Of a stretch of 43,236 nt of DNA, positions 25,000 to 32,742 are shown in pieces; position 1 is the stretch's first letter; each line of letters opens with the position of its first letter. The DNA lies in contig CAIQDX010000005.1 of NCBI GenBank assembly GCA_903870685.1, positions 1 to 43,236 on the forward strand, given 5' to 3'. The position numbers and the translations under genes are program-made. The notes beneath the pieces were generated by a model that was not told where the DNA came from, made no database searches, and saw only the letters and a list, made by a program, of their open reading frames with translations. The stretch is from an uncultured Chitinophagaceae bacterium. GTDB lineage: Bacteria; Bacteroidota; Bacteroidia; Chitinophagales; Chitinophagaceae.

Positions 25000-25347
25000 G
25001 CCTTTGGATGAATTAATAATTGCCGAAAGAATTTTGATAATTTCATCGCAATCAGCGATAAATGAAATTGCAAATTTTTCATCCAACAACTCTCCTTCTT
25101 TTAATAGCCTCAGCCAATATCTTGTTTCCCTTGCTTCTCTATATGAAATTTCAAGTTTATGAATAAAATCTTTTCTTGACGAACCACCAATTGCTTCTTC
25201 AACATTGGCACCAATTGAAGTTCCACTTCTTAATAATTGAGTACATAAATCCCTTTCAACTTTTTGTTCTCGTAAATGTTGAAACAATTTCAATATCCTC
25301 AACGAAAATTGAAAACTCTTTTCAAGTATAATATTATTCTCCTTCAA
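24988..25347 (-). CDS. four helix bundle protein (23S rRNA intervening-sequence protein family)
   Basis: This 119-aa protein matches the S23/IVP-like four-helix-bundle family, with KSFQFSLRILKLFQHL near residues 10-25, LLRSGTSIGANVEEAIGGSSRKDFI near 38-62 and SYREARETRYWLRLL near 69-83. The family includes proteins encoded inside 23S rRNA intervening sequences and is related to the Avd accessory protein of diversity-generating retroelements. No reverse transcriptase is visible here. The start is a TTG at 25347 preceded directly by a TAA. It is bounded on both sides by AT-rich inverted heptad arrays. Confidence 0.9.
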   Translation of the reverse strand: MKENNIILEKSFQFSLRILKLFQHLREQKVERDLCTQLLRSGTSIGANVEEAIGGSSRKDFIHKLEISYREARETRYWLRLLKEGELLDEKFAISFIADCDEIIKILSAIINSSKGNNS

Positions 25348-25371
25348 TTATTAATTTTAAATTATTAATTC
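25344..25371. repeat. AT-rich inverted array at the 5' edge of the four-helix-bundle gene
   Basis: AATTATTAATTTTAAATTATTAATT lies between the parE stop and the TTG start. Its reverse complement resembles the array at 24960-24999. Confidence 0.65.
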
Positions 25372-25374
25372 GTC

Positions 25375-27255
25375 TCAATTTTCAATCAAATCCAATTCAT
25401 ATCTCAAATTCTCAATAATAAAATCCTGTCGCTGTGGTGTATTCTTGCCCATATAATATTCTAACAAATGTTGAATATGATCGCCCTGTTCCAACAAAAC
25501 CGGCTGCAAACGAATATCCTGACCAATAAATTTTCCAAATTCTTCGGGACTAATCTCACCCAACCCTTTAAACCTTGTTATCTCCGGTTTGCTTCCTAAT
25601 TTTTTAACGGCATTTTGTTTTTCAGTTTCATCATAACAATAAATTGTTTCCTGTTTATTTCTTACACGAAACAACGGTGTTTCTAAAATATAAACATGCC
25701 CACGTTTTACCAAGTCAGGGAAAAATTGCAAGAAGAAAGTCATCAGCAACAAACGAATATGCATACCATCAACATCAGCATCGGTAGCAATTACAATGTT
25801 GTTGTAACGCAATCCTTCCAAACCATCTTCAATATTCAATGCATGTTGCAATAAATTAAATTCTTCATTTTCGTATACAACTTTTTTTGTCAATCCAAAA
25901 GAATTCAAAGGCTTACCACGCAAGCTGAAAACCGACTGTGTATCTACGTTTCGTGACTTTGTAATTGAACCACTGGCACTATCACCTTCGGTAATAAAAA
26001 TGGTGCTGTTGTTTTGCAGAACAATAAACTCATCTTTATTTTTTGATGGCGGCTCATCATTAAAATGTACTCGGCAATCGCGTAATTTTTTATTGTGAAG
26101 ATTCGCTTTTTTGGCTCTTTCGTTTGCTAATTTTTTTATACCTGCTAATTCTTTTCTTTCGCGTTCGTTTTGTTCAATTCTTTTTTTCAACGCATCGGCA
26201 ACGGTTGGATTGCGATGTAAAAAATTATCCAACTCCTTCATCAAAAATTCTTCAATAAATTTTTTCATCGAAGGACCACCTTCGCTCACATATTGCGAAC
26301 CGAGTTTTGTTTTTGTCTGCGATTCAAACACAGGTTCCTGCACACGAACCGAAACCGCAGCCACAATGCTGGTGCGGATATCAGAGGCATCATAATCTTT
26401 CTTATAAAAATCACGAATCACTTTTACATAAGCTTCTCTGAATGCTTGCTGATGTGTTCCACCCTGTGTTGTATATTGACCATTTACAAACGAAAAAATA
26501 TCTTCACCATAATCGTTGTTGTGCGATAATGCAACTTCAATATCATCTCCTTTTAAATGAATGATGGGATAACGCAATTCATCAGGATTGGTTTTGTGTT
26601 GCAACAAATCCAACAAACCATTTTTACTTACAAAACGTTTGTTATTAAAATTAATGACCAATCCTGCATTCAAATAACAATAGTTCCAAAGTTGTGCATC
26701 AATAAATTCGTTGCGGAAATGATAATTTCTAAAAATGTTTTCATCAGCAATAAAATTCACCTGCGTACCATTCTCTTCGGTGGTCTTTGATTCTTTATTT
26801 TCTTTTAATAAAAAACCTCTTTCAAACTCAGCAGTTTTTTCTTTTCCGTCTCTGAAAGAAGTTACTTTAAAATAACTGCTCAATGCATTCACGGCTTTCG
26901 AACCAACACCATTCAAACCCACACTCTTCTGAAACGCGTTGCTATCATACTTTGCGCCGGTATTGATTTTACTCACTACATCCACTACTTTACCCAACGG
27001 AATACCGCGACCATAATCTCGAATCGAAACATTTTTTCCTTCAACAACAATATCAACATGTTTACCATAACCCATTGTGTGTTCATCAATACAATTATCG
27101 ATGATCTCTTTCATCAAAACATAAATTCCATCATCGGGTGCGCTGCCATCGCCCAGTTTACCAATATACATGCCCGGGCGTAAACGAATATGTTCTTTCC
27201 AGTCAAGACTTTTAATATCGTCCTCAGTATAATTTGTTTGTTTTATTTCAGCCAT
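25375..27255 (-). CDS. parE: DNA topoisomerase IV subunit B (ParE)
   Basis: This is the ATPase subunit of topoisomerase IV. The 626-aa protein shows the GHKL ATP-binding motifs: [15 protein letters not shown] near residues 49-63, DYGRGIPLG near 76-84, [14 protein letters not shown] near 113-126 and QTKTKLGS further on. The Toprim part has EGDSASG and [12 protein letters not shown]. The length fits ParE and lacks the extra insertion of gamma-proteobacterial GyrB. It leads the parE - four-helix-bundle - DUF1835 - parC cluster; no gyrB-specific neighbours are seen. Confidence 0.94.
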   Translation of the reverse strand: MAEIKQTNYTEDDIKSLDWKEHIRLRPGMYIGKLGDGSAPDDGIYVLMKEIIDNCIDEHTMGYGKHVDIVVEGKNVSIRDYGRGIPLGKVVDVVSKINTGAKYDSNAFQKSVGLNGVGSKAVNALSSYFKVTSFRDGKEKTAEFERGFLLKENKESKTTEENGTQVNFIADENIFRNYHFRNEFIDAQLWNYCYLNAGLVINFNNKRFVSKNGLLDLLQHKTNPDELRYPIIHLKGDDIEVALSHNNDYGEDIFSFVNGQYTTQGGTHQQAFREAYVKVIRDFYKKDYDASDIRTSIVAAVSVRVQEPVFESQTKTKLGSQYVSEGGPSMKKFIEEFLMKELDNFLHRNPTVADALKKRIEQNERERKELAGIKKLANERAKKANLHNKKLRDCRVHFNDEPPSKNKDEFIVLQNNSTIFITEGDSASGSITKSRNVDTQSVFSLRGKPLNSFGLTKKVVYENEEFNLLQHALNIEDGLEGLRYNNIVIATDADVDGMHIRLLLMTFFLQFFPDLVKRGHVYILETPLFRVRNKQETIYCYDETEKQNAVKKLGSKPEITRFKGLGEISPEEFGKFIGQDIRLQPVLLEQGDHIQHLLEYYMGKNTPQRQDFIIENLRYELDLIEN

Positions 27256-27303
27256 AATTTATTTCGTTAGATTTTTATGTACTTAGCATTTGCACTAATC
27301 TCA

Positions 27304-27346
27304 GCTGCAGTTGCGTCGCACACTTGTACTTTAAAATATATATTCA
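27304..27346 (-). repeat. dispersed intergenic element, partial (copy 6, reverse)
   Basis: Contains AGTACAAGTGTGCGACGCAA on the minus strand but lacks the TTGAAATACAAAAGC block. It lies about 50 bases upstream of the parE start codon, in the region divergent from the YkgJ gene. Confidence 0.8.
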
Positions 27347-27478
27347 ACAAACCCATCTGCACATTTACCTCAACCCGCAAATCTAACTACCACAAACTGC
27401 TAATCATTTTTCTTTTTTCTACAAATTCATTAACAATGTGGATAAAACATCTGCAAAAATATTTTTGTTACAATCTGT

Positions 27479-27486
27479 TACATTTG
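27479..27486 (+). promoter_or_regulatory. -7 element TACATTTG upstream of the YkgJ-family gene
   Basis: TACATTTG matches TAnnTTTG. A TTTG lies 11 bp upstream rather than 19. The TTG start codon is 38 bases downstream. Confidence 0.45.
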
Positions 27487-27523
27487 CAAAATCAATATCA
27501 CCCAACCATATTTAGAAATTAAT

Positions 27524-28009
27524 TTGCCCTCCATTGCACAGATCGCTTCTGAAAAGAAGAATGAGAACGATGATTTTTGTGCATACCTCAAAACGCTTGA
27601 TGGCAAAGAAATTGATGCTATTGTTCTCCAATTGAACGAAAATATTTCGGCACAAATAGATTGCACAAAATGCGGTAATTGCTGTAAAACTTTAATGATC
27701 AATATTACCGACGAAGAAGCTGATAAAATTGCCGTTCATTTAAATCAAACAAGAAAAATTTTTGCTGAACAATATGTTGAAAAAGGAAATAATGGCATGA
27801 TGATCATGAATAAAATGCCTTGTCATTTTTTAGTCGAAAATAAATGTACGGTTTACGAAAATCGTTTCAGAGGTTGCAGCGAATTTCCCGCTATGCACTT
27901 ACCAAATTTTATAGAAAGATTATTTACAACTTTTATGCATTACGATCGTTGTCCGATTATTTTTAATGTGGTAGAAAAATTAAAAATAAAGCTAAAATTT
28001 AAAGCATAA
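27524..28009 (+). CDS. YkgJ family cysteine cluster protein
   Basis: The 161-aa protein carries a CTKCGNCCK motif near residues 47-55 and later Cys in MPCHFLVENKCTVYENR and FRGCSEFP, the pattern of the YkgJ/CxxCxxCC family. These proteins are presumed to bind zinc or an iron-sulfur cluster; no function is established. Start is a TTG at 27524 since no in-frame ATG precedes the conserved part. Convergent with the secreted protein gene at 28058; a hairpin between them may terminate both. Confidence 0.88.
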   Translation: MPSIAQIASEKKNENDDFCAYLKTLDGKEIDAIVLQLNENISAQIDCTKCGNCCKTLMINITDEEADKIAVHLNQTRKIFAEQYVEKGNNGMMIMNKMPCHFLVENKCTVYENRFRGCSEFPAMHLPNFIERLFTTFMHYDRCPIIFNVVEKLKIKLKFKA

Positions 28010-28012
28010 AAA

Positions 28013-28035
28013 AGGAACCCATTTTATGAGTTCCT
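28013..28035. terminator. hairpin between the YkgJ gene and the convergent secreted-protein gene
   Basis: AGGAAC (28013-28018) pairs with GTTCCT (28030-28035), with an inner CAT/ATG pairing. A-rich on one side and only weakly T-rich on the other, so best for the minus-strand transcript. Confidence 0.6.
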
Positions 28036-28057
28036 CAAATTAAATTTTCATTTTCAA

Positions 28058-28537
28058 TTAATGATCTCTGCGATCTCCATCGCGTCTATCACCATCTCTT
28101 CTATCTCCACCATAACGTTTATCATCCCAATGTTTTCTGTATCTATCATCATTACTTTCATGAATGGCTGGTTGTCTTTCCTGATAATTTCTGTATCGAC
28201 TATACTGATCACGATGTTCCTGAAAATGTAAATATGGCTGTGGTTCATTCATCACCACTTTATAACCGGTATTTAAATTATAATTGCTATACATTGACGG
28301 TAATGATTCTGAAAAAATCCATCTGCCATTATTCTGATAAACAAATCTATGACGTGGAACATTGTAATAACATTCAATGTCGGGTAAATAATAATATTCT
28401 GCATGATCATATCCGGTTGGTCCCCAACATGGTTGATTTCCAATATTCAAATTCAAATTAACTCGCACTTGAGCATTTACTTTATACACAAATGAAAACG
28501 CAATAAACATACAAAATGCAACAATACTTTTTTTCAT
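28058..28537 (-). CDS. secreted hypothetical protein with Arg/Asp-rich tail
   Basis: The 159-aa protein starts with a Sec signal peptide (MKKSIVAFCMFIAFSFVYKVNA, about residues 1-22). The mature part is rich in Tyr, Asn and Arg: WGPTGYDHAEYYYLPDIECYY near 38-58 resembles small periplasmic proteins described only as hypothetical in Bacteroidota. The C-terminus is GGDRRDGDRRDGDRRDH, three GDRRD repeats. The repeats use different codons (AGA/CGC for Arg; GGT/GGA for Gly), so they look maintained at protein level rather than freshly duplicated. Function unknown; possibly an extracytoplasmic charged or nucleic-acid or surface-binding tail. Confidence 0.8.
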   Translation of the reverse strand: MKKSIVAFCMFIAFSFVYKVNAQVRVNLNLNIGNQPCWGPTGYDHAEYYYLPDIECYYNVPRHRFVYQNNGRWIFSESLPSMYSNYNLNTGYKVVMNEPQPYLHFQEHRDQYSRYRNYQERQPAIHESNDDRYRKHWDDKRYGGDRRDGDRRDGDRRDH

Positions 28538-28608
28538 AGATAAAAATTTTTATTAACTAACTTTCCAAAACCATGCCAACGATTTTGGAAGAATACTAAA
28601 ACAATAAT

Positions 28609-29781
28609 ATGATTTTTTTTGGAATAGATATTTTATTACGGCAAGATACTTTATGGAAAAAACAACGAATTGGTTTTGTTACCAATCATGCCGCAACAAC
28701 AAATAAAATGGTCTCTTCTCGAATAGCCTTGCTGGAAGCAGGTTTTAATATCGTTAAATTATTTTCGCCTGAACATGGACTTAATGTTCAAGGTGCTGAT
28801 GGAATAAAAATGAGCGATGGAATTGATGTGTTAACGAAATTACCTTTCACCAGTTTATACAATAATAAATTAGCGCCAACCGAAGATGATTTGAAAGATA
28901 TTGATATTGTATTGTTTGATATCCCTGATATCGGTTGCAGGTTTTATACTTATTTATGGACGATGACTTTCATGTTGGAAGCTTGCAGCAAACAAAATAA
29001 AAAAATAATTATTCTCGACAGGCCAAATCCTATATCAGGAAAATTATCTCTGGTAGAAGGACCCATGTTGGATGAAATTAATTGCAGTTCTTTTATTGGC
29101 AGATGGAATATCCCAATAAGGCATAGTTGTACATTGGGAGAGCTGGCATTATATTTTAATGAAACAAAAAATATCAATGCAGATATTGAGATCATAAAAT
29201 GTGAGAACTGGAATCGGGATTATTTTCAAAAAGACTGGGAAATAGAATTTGTTCCCACCTCTCCCGCCATCCGAAATTTTGATGCTGCATTATTATACCC
29301 GGGATTGTGTTTATTGGAAGCAACTAACATCAGCGAAGGAAGAGGCACTGTATTATCTTTTCAAATAGCCGGTGCTCCATGGATGGATGCAAAAGAAGTT
29401 GCTACAATTTTTAATGAATTAGAAATTGATGATGTTAAAGCAGAAGCAATAAATTTTACTGCAACACACAATAAATACCCAAATGAAAAATGCAACAGCA
29501 TAAAATTTAATTTATTGCATGTCTCATCCTATCAATCTGTATTTACCGGTTTGTTATTTATTAAACTGATCAAAAATTTATATCCGCAACATTTTGAATG
29601 GCGGCCATATCCTACCAATGTTAATCCAACAGGAAAAAATCATCTAGATAAATTAATGGGAATTGCCGACAGTGAAAAAATATTTGAATTGCCTTTTAAT
29701 CAATTTTTACAAACCATTCAGCAAATAATAAAACCAAATAATTGGCAAAAGGAAATTCAACCTTATTTATTGTACAATTAA
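28609..29781 (+). CDS. DUF1343 / NamZ-like exo-beta-N-acetylmuramidase
   Basis: DUF1343 proteins are now known as NamZ, exo-acting N-acetylmuramidases of GH171 that release MurNAc from peptidoglycan fragments. The 390-aa protein has GFVTNHAATT near residues 22-31, LFSPEHGLN near 51-59 (E55 the likely catalytic position by family comparison), FDIPDIGCRFYTYLWTM near 104-120 and DRPNPISG. Unlike many homologs it has no obvious signal peptide, so it may act in the cytoplasm on imported muropeptide pieces. That fits the Mpl-like recycling ligase elsewhere in the window. Confidence 0.88.
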   Translation: MIFFGIDILLRQDTLWKKQRIGFVTNHAATTNKMVSSRIALLEAGFNIVKLFSPEHGLNVQGADGIKMSDGIDVLTKLPFTSLYNNKLAPTEDDLKDIDIVLFDIPDIGCRFYTYLWTMTFMLEACSKQNKKIIILDRPNPISGKLSLVEGPMLDEINCSSFIGRWNIPIRHSCTLGELALYFNETKNINADIEIIKCENWNRDYFQKDWEIEFVPTSPAIRNFDAALLYPGLCLLEATNISEGRGTVLSFQIAGAPWMDAKEVATIFNELEIDDVKAEAINFTATHNKYPNEKCNSIKFNLLHVSSYQSVFTGLLFIKLIKNLYPQHFEWRPYPTNVNPTGKNHLDKLMGIADSEKIFELPFNQFLQTIQQIIKPNNWQKEIQPYLLYN

Positions 29782-29787
29782 TTTTTT

Positions 29788-30810
29788 ATGAAGAATATAA
29801 ACTCAATTTTTCTTTTTTTATTGATGACTTTTTGCAATAATATATTTTCACAAAGCATTCAAGTTTTGCAATCAGGAACAAAAACTTCTATCCGCGGATT
29901 AAGTGTTGTGAACGATAAAATTATTTGGGCAAGCGGCAGTAACGGTACAGTTATAAAAAGCATCGATGGCGGAAACACTTGGCAGTGGCTGATTGTAAAG
30001 GATTTTGAGAAAAGAGATTTCAGAGATATTGAAGCGTTTGATAGCAATACCGCTATTATTATGGCGGTCGCAGAACCGGGATTAATTTTAAAAACAAAAG
30101 ATGGCGGAAAAAATTGGCATAAAGTTTTTGAAGATAGTACCAAGGGAATGTTTTTGGATGCAATGTGTTTTGCTGATGAAGAAACAGGAATGGTAATTGG
30201 CGATCCAATTAATAACAAACCATTTATTGCAATGACAATAGATCAAGGAGAAACATGGATTGATCCCGTGAGAGGTGATACTTCAAAACTTCCAACATTA
30301 TTTTTAAATGAAGCTTTTTTTGCATCAAGCGGAACAAATATTTTTATTAAAAGAAATGATAATAATAGATTGATCGGCGGATTTGCTTCTGGTGGAATGA
30401 GTTCAAGATTTTTTACTAACAAAGAAAATTTTATTATTCCAATGATTCAGGGAAAAGAAAGTACCGGCGCAAATTCTGTGGCAATAAATAATAATAATGA
30501 AATGATAATTGTTGGTGGTGATTTTGCAAATGATAAAGACACAGCAGGCAATTGCGTTTTATCAAATGATTTTGGGAAAACATTCATCAAATCCCAAATC
30601 CCGCCACATGGTTACCGCAGCTGTGTTATTTATATCAACGAAAAACAATTGGTTACCTGCGGCACAAGCGGAATAGATATTTCGAATGATGGTGGTTTGA
30701 ATTGGAAATTAATTTCTACTGAAAGTTTCCATGTGGTACAAAAAGCAAAAAAAGGGAATGCTGTTTTTTTGGCAGGAAACAATGGACGAATTGCAAAATT
30801 AGTTTTATAG
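29788..30810 (+). CDS. secreted BNR/YCF48-like beta-propeller protein
   Basis: The 340-aa protein has a signal peptide (residues 1 to about 21, ending IFS). At least three repeats of the type KSIDGGNTWQW, KTKDGGKNWHK and SNDGGLNWKL carry the Asp-Gly-Gly-x-x-Trp signature of BNR (Asp-box) and YCF48-type propellers. Bacteroidota often annotate such proteins as oxidoreductase or glycosyl hydrolase, but no catalytic residues are evident here. It starts 6 bases after the NamZ-like stop and is likely co-transcribed. It ends before a strong terminator. Confidence 0.82.
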   Translation: MKNINSIFLFLLMTFCNNIFSQSIQVLQSGTKTSIRGLSVVNDKIIWASGSNGTVIKSIDGGNTWQWLIVKDFEKRDFRDIEAFDSNTAIIMAVAEPGLILKTKDGGKNWHKVFEDSTKGMFLDAMCFADEETGMVIGDPINNKPFIAMTIDQGETWIDPVRGDTSKLPTLFLNEAFFASSGTNIFIKRNDNNRLIGGFASGGMSSRFFTNKENFIIPMIQGKESTGANSVAINNNNEMIIVGGDFANDKDTAGNCVLSNDFGKTFIKSQIPPHGYRSCVIYINEKQLVTCGTSGIDISNDGGLNWKLISTESFHVVQKAKKGNAVFLAGNNGRIAKLVL

Positions 30811-30900
30811 AATTATTTCAATTAAACCTTTCATTACATAATCTGTCTGTTATTATAATCAAGTTTTGATTTTGATTTTTTTAATAGCAGTGGGAAATAA

Positions 30901-30924
30901 AAGCACTTCGTTCTCGAAGTGCTT
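30901..30924. terminator. terminator after the BNR protein gene
   Basis: AGCACTTCG (30902-30910) pairs with CGAAGTGCT (30915-30923) across a TTCT loop, followed by TTCTTGTTTTTT. Confidence 0.88.
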
Positions 30925-31064
30925 TCTTGTTTTTTATACAAAAAATAAAATTTCATTTGCCATTGAATAATTGCAGTTTGTTTCTATCTTGCTTTTTGAC
31001 AGTTTGCCATACGAAATAAAAACAGCATGAAAATTGTAATTATTTATTTCAGAAAATGTAGATT

Positions 31065-31355
31065 ATGAAAAAATTTCAGGCAATCATTAAATTCACGATG
31101 GACGAAAATTTTATGACTTTTGTTCCGGCACATCGAACATATATTAATTATCTGATCAATAAAGGTGTTATAGACCTTTATGCAGTAAGTATGGAGAGCC
31201 AAACTTGTTGGATAACTTTAAATGCTGAAACTAAAGCTGAAGTTGATAATTATCTAACAAAAACGCCATTATACAAATACTGGACTTACGTAATTGAAGA
31301 GTTATTTGTCTACGATAGTCAGCAATATCGTCTACCTGCAGTACAACTTAATTAA
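31065..31355 (+). CDS. small YCII/muconolactone-isomerase-like protein
   Basis: The 96-aa protein has the ferredoxin-like beta-alpha-beta pattern of YCII-related proteins: FQAIIKFTM, HRTYINYLINKGVIDLYAVSM and a C-terminal strand-rich half ending with WTYVIEELFVYD. The assignment to that fold is by pattern only, with no catalytic residue recognisable. It lies 70 bases before the tRNA gene and its own promoter is not evident. It may be a stand-alone small enzyme or sensor domain. Confidence 0.6.
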   Translation: MKKFQAIIKFTMDENFMTFVPAHRTYINYLINKGVIDLYAVSMESQTCWITLNAETKAEVDNYLTKTPLYKYWTYVIEELFVYDSQQYRLPAVQLN

Positions 31356-31361
31356 AAAAAT

Positions 31362-31392
31362 TTTGGCTGTTATCTTCCAGCGCCTATTTTTG
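31362..31392 (+). promoter_or_regulatory. perfect Bacteroidota promoter for tRNA-Val
   Basis: TTTG at 31362-31365 and TATTTTTG at 31385-31392 are separated by exactly 19 bp. Transcription would start near 31398, about 28 bases before the mature tRNA. Confidence 0.85.
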
Positions 31393-31425
31393 CACTCCCA
31401 ATTAAACAAGATATAGTTCAAAAAA

Positions 31426-31500
31426 GGGAGTTTAGCTCAGCTGGTTTAGAGCATCTGCCTTACAAGCAGAGGGTCGGCGGTTCGATCCCGTCAACTCCCA
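31426..31500 (+). tRNA. tRNA-Val (anticodon UAC)
   Basis: Acceptor stem GGGAGTT pairs with AACTCCC. The anticodon arm TCTGC-CTTACAA-GCAGA places TAC at 31461-31463. The T arm contains GGTTCGATCCC. The CCA end is not encoded. A strong promoter lies just upstream and a terminator just downstream, so it is a single-gene unit. Confidence 0.97.
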
Positions 31501-31509
31501 CATAATACC

Positions 31510-31540
31510 ACAAAGGGTTTCAATTGTTGAAACCCTTTGT
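31510..31540 (+). terminator. terminator of the tRNA-Val unit
   Basis: A 14-bp stem, ACAAAGGGTTTCAA with TTGAAACCCTTTGT, and a 3-base loop, followed by ATTTT. One of the strongest hairpins in the window. The 263 bases after it, to 31803, hold no gene I can see. Confidence 0.9.
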
Positions 31541-31803
31541 ATTTTAGTTTATTTCGACACATTAGCTATTTATTGTTAATTGTTTTACATCTAATTAGGA
31601 TAATTACTTAATTATCAATCACAGTTAGTATCTCTCTAATTGACTTATTTTTTAAGATATATTATAAGCCTCTCAATTTTATCGCCAGTATATGTCCCAA
31701 TTAAATGGTCGTTTTATGAGACACTGATAATAGTAGTCCAGAAAAGCCTGATATCTAAAAAGTGAGGCATAAGGGTTTATGAAAAATGCTAATAAAAATT
31801 AGA

Positions 31804-32478
31804 TTAACTATAGTTTGCAATAGTTGCTAATCCGTTTTGTAAAGAAAAAAACGTTATTGCTTGTCTATTATGCACGTTTAATTTTTTTGAAATTCTATCG
31901 TAATGACTTTGAACAGTTTTCGGAGAAACAAACATTACTTCAGCAATTTGCTCAAACGAAAGGAGTGTAGCATTTAGCATAATGAATGTCCTCTCACGCT
32001 TAGTAAGATTAAATGCATTTTCATTTAATAGTCTTTCTTTTCGCTTAATTAATACTGAATTTATTTGTTGCATATCAACTTCTATTCTTTTATCAATATA
32101 TAATTCATTAAGCAAAACAGATTTAATAGCATCTTGTAAAACACTTTCTGCTAATGCTTTCATTACAAACCCATCAGCCCCACTTAATATCATATTCTTA
32201 ATACTGTTTTCGTCGCTGTAAGTTGAAAGTCCTATTAATTTAATAGAAGGATGGTGCAGCTTTAAATAATATGTAGCTGACATGCCGTCTATTGTTGGCA
32301 TATTAATGTCGATTAAAATAACATCTGGTAATTGTTGAAGGTTATTTATTTTAAGTATTAAATCATGTCCATTAAGAGCTTGAATTACTACTTTATAATC
32401 TTGTTCTAAAATAGTAAAATAATCTAAAAACCTCTTTAATGTAGGGTTATAATCTTCCGCCAAAGCAATAGTAATCAT
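31804..32478 (-). CDS. LuxR/NarL-family response regulator (orphan)
   Basis: The preferred start is the ATG at 32478, giving 224 aa. The receiver domain has Asp57 in VILIDINMP and a conserved Lys in VMKALAE; ALAED at 6-10 provides the acidic pocket. The C-terminal helix-turn-helix runs from LTKRERTFIML to VSPKTVQSHYDRISKKLNVHNRQAITFF. No histidine kinase gene is adjacent, so the partner is elsewhere. It is divergent from the C10 protease gene, 264 bases away, and might control it; that is inference. Confidence 0.92.
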   Translation of the reverse strand: MITIALAEDYNPTLKRFLDYFTILEQDYKVVIQALNGHDLILKINNLQQLPDVILIDINMPTIDGMSATYYLKLHHPSIKLIGLSTYSDENSIKNMILSGADGFVMKALAESVLQDAIKSVLLNELYIDKRIEVDMQQINSVLIKRKERLLNENAFNLTKRERTFIMLNATLLSFEQIAEVMFVSPKTVQSHYDRISKKLNVHNRQAITFFSLQNGLATIANYS

Positions 32479-32742
32479 TACAAACTTATTTACAAGGTTC
32501 AACTATTCGATTTTGGGGTAATGCAATATATCAAATAATTGAATACGCGATTATGAGAAAAACACTCGAAATTTTTCTATAATGAAAATTGCAGTGATAT
32601 CACGTATTGCTGGGTAAAAGTATTATGACGAATTTTAATCTTTATATTGATTTTATGAAGGGGTTGACGAACATTCTCTTTATTTAATTAAAGATGTTAC
32701 TTATAAAAGAAACCAAATAATTTATCATAAAATTTACAAAAA

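Noticed and set aside
24988-25347. Diversity-generating retroelement around the four-helix-bundle gene
   Set aside because: No reverse transcriptase, template repeat or variable-repeat gene is nearby.
31426-31500. Second copy of the tRNA-Val 3' end as an attachment site for an integrated element
   Set aside because: I looked for the last bases of the tRNA (GTCAACTCCCA) up to clpS and found no repeat, and there is no integrase gene.
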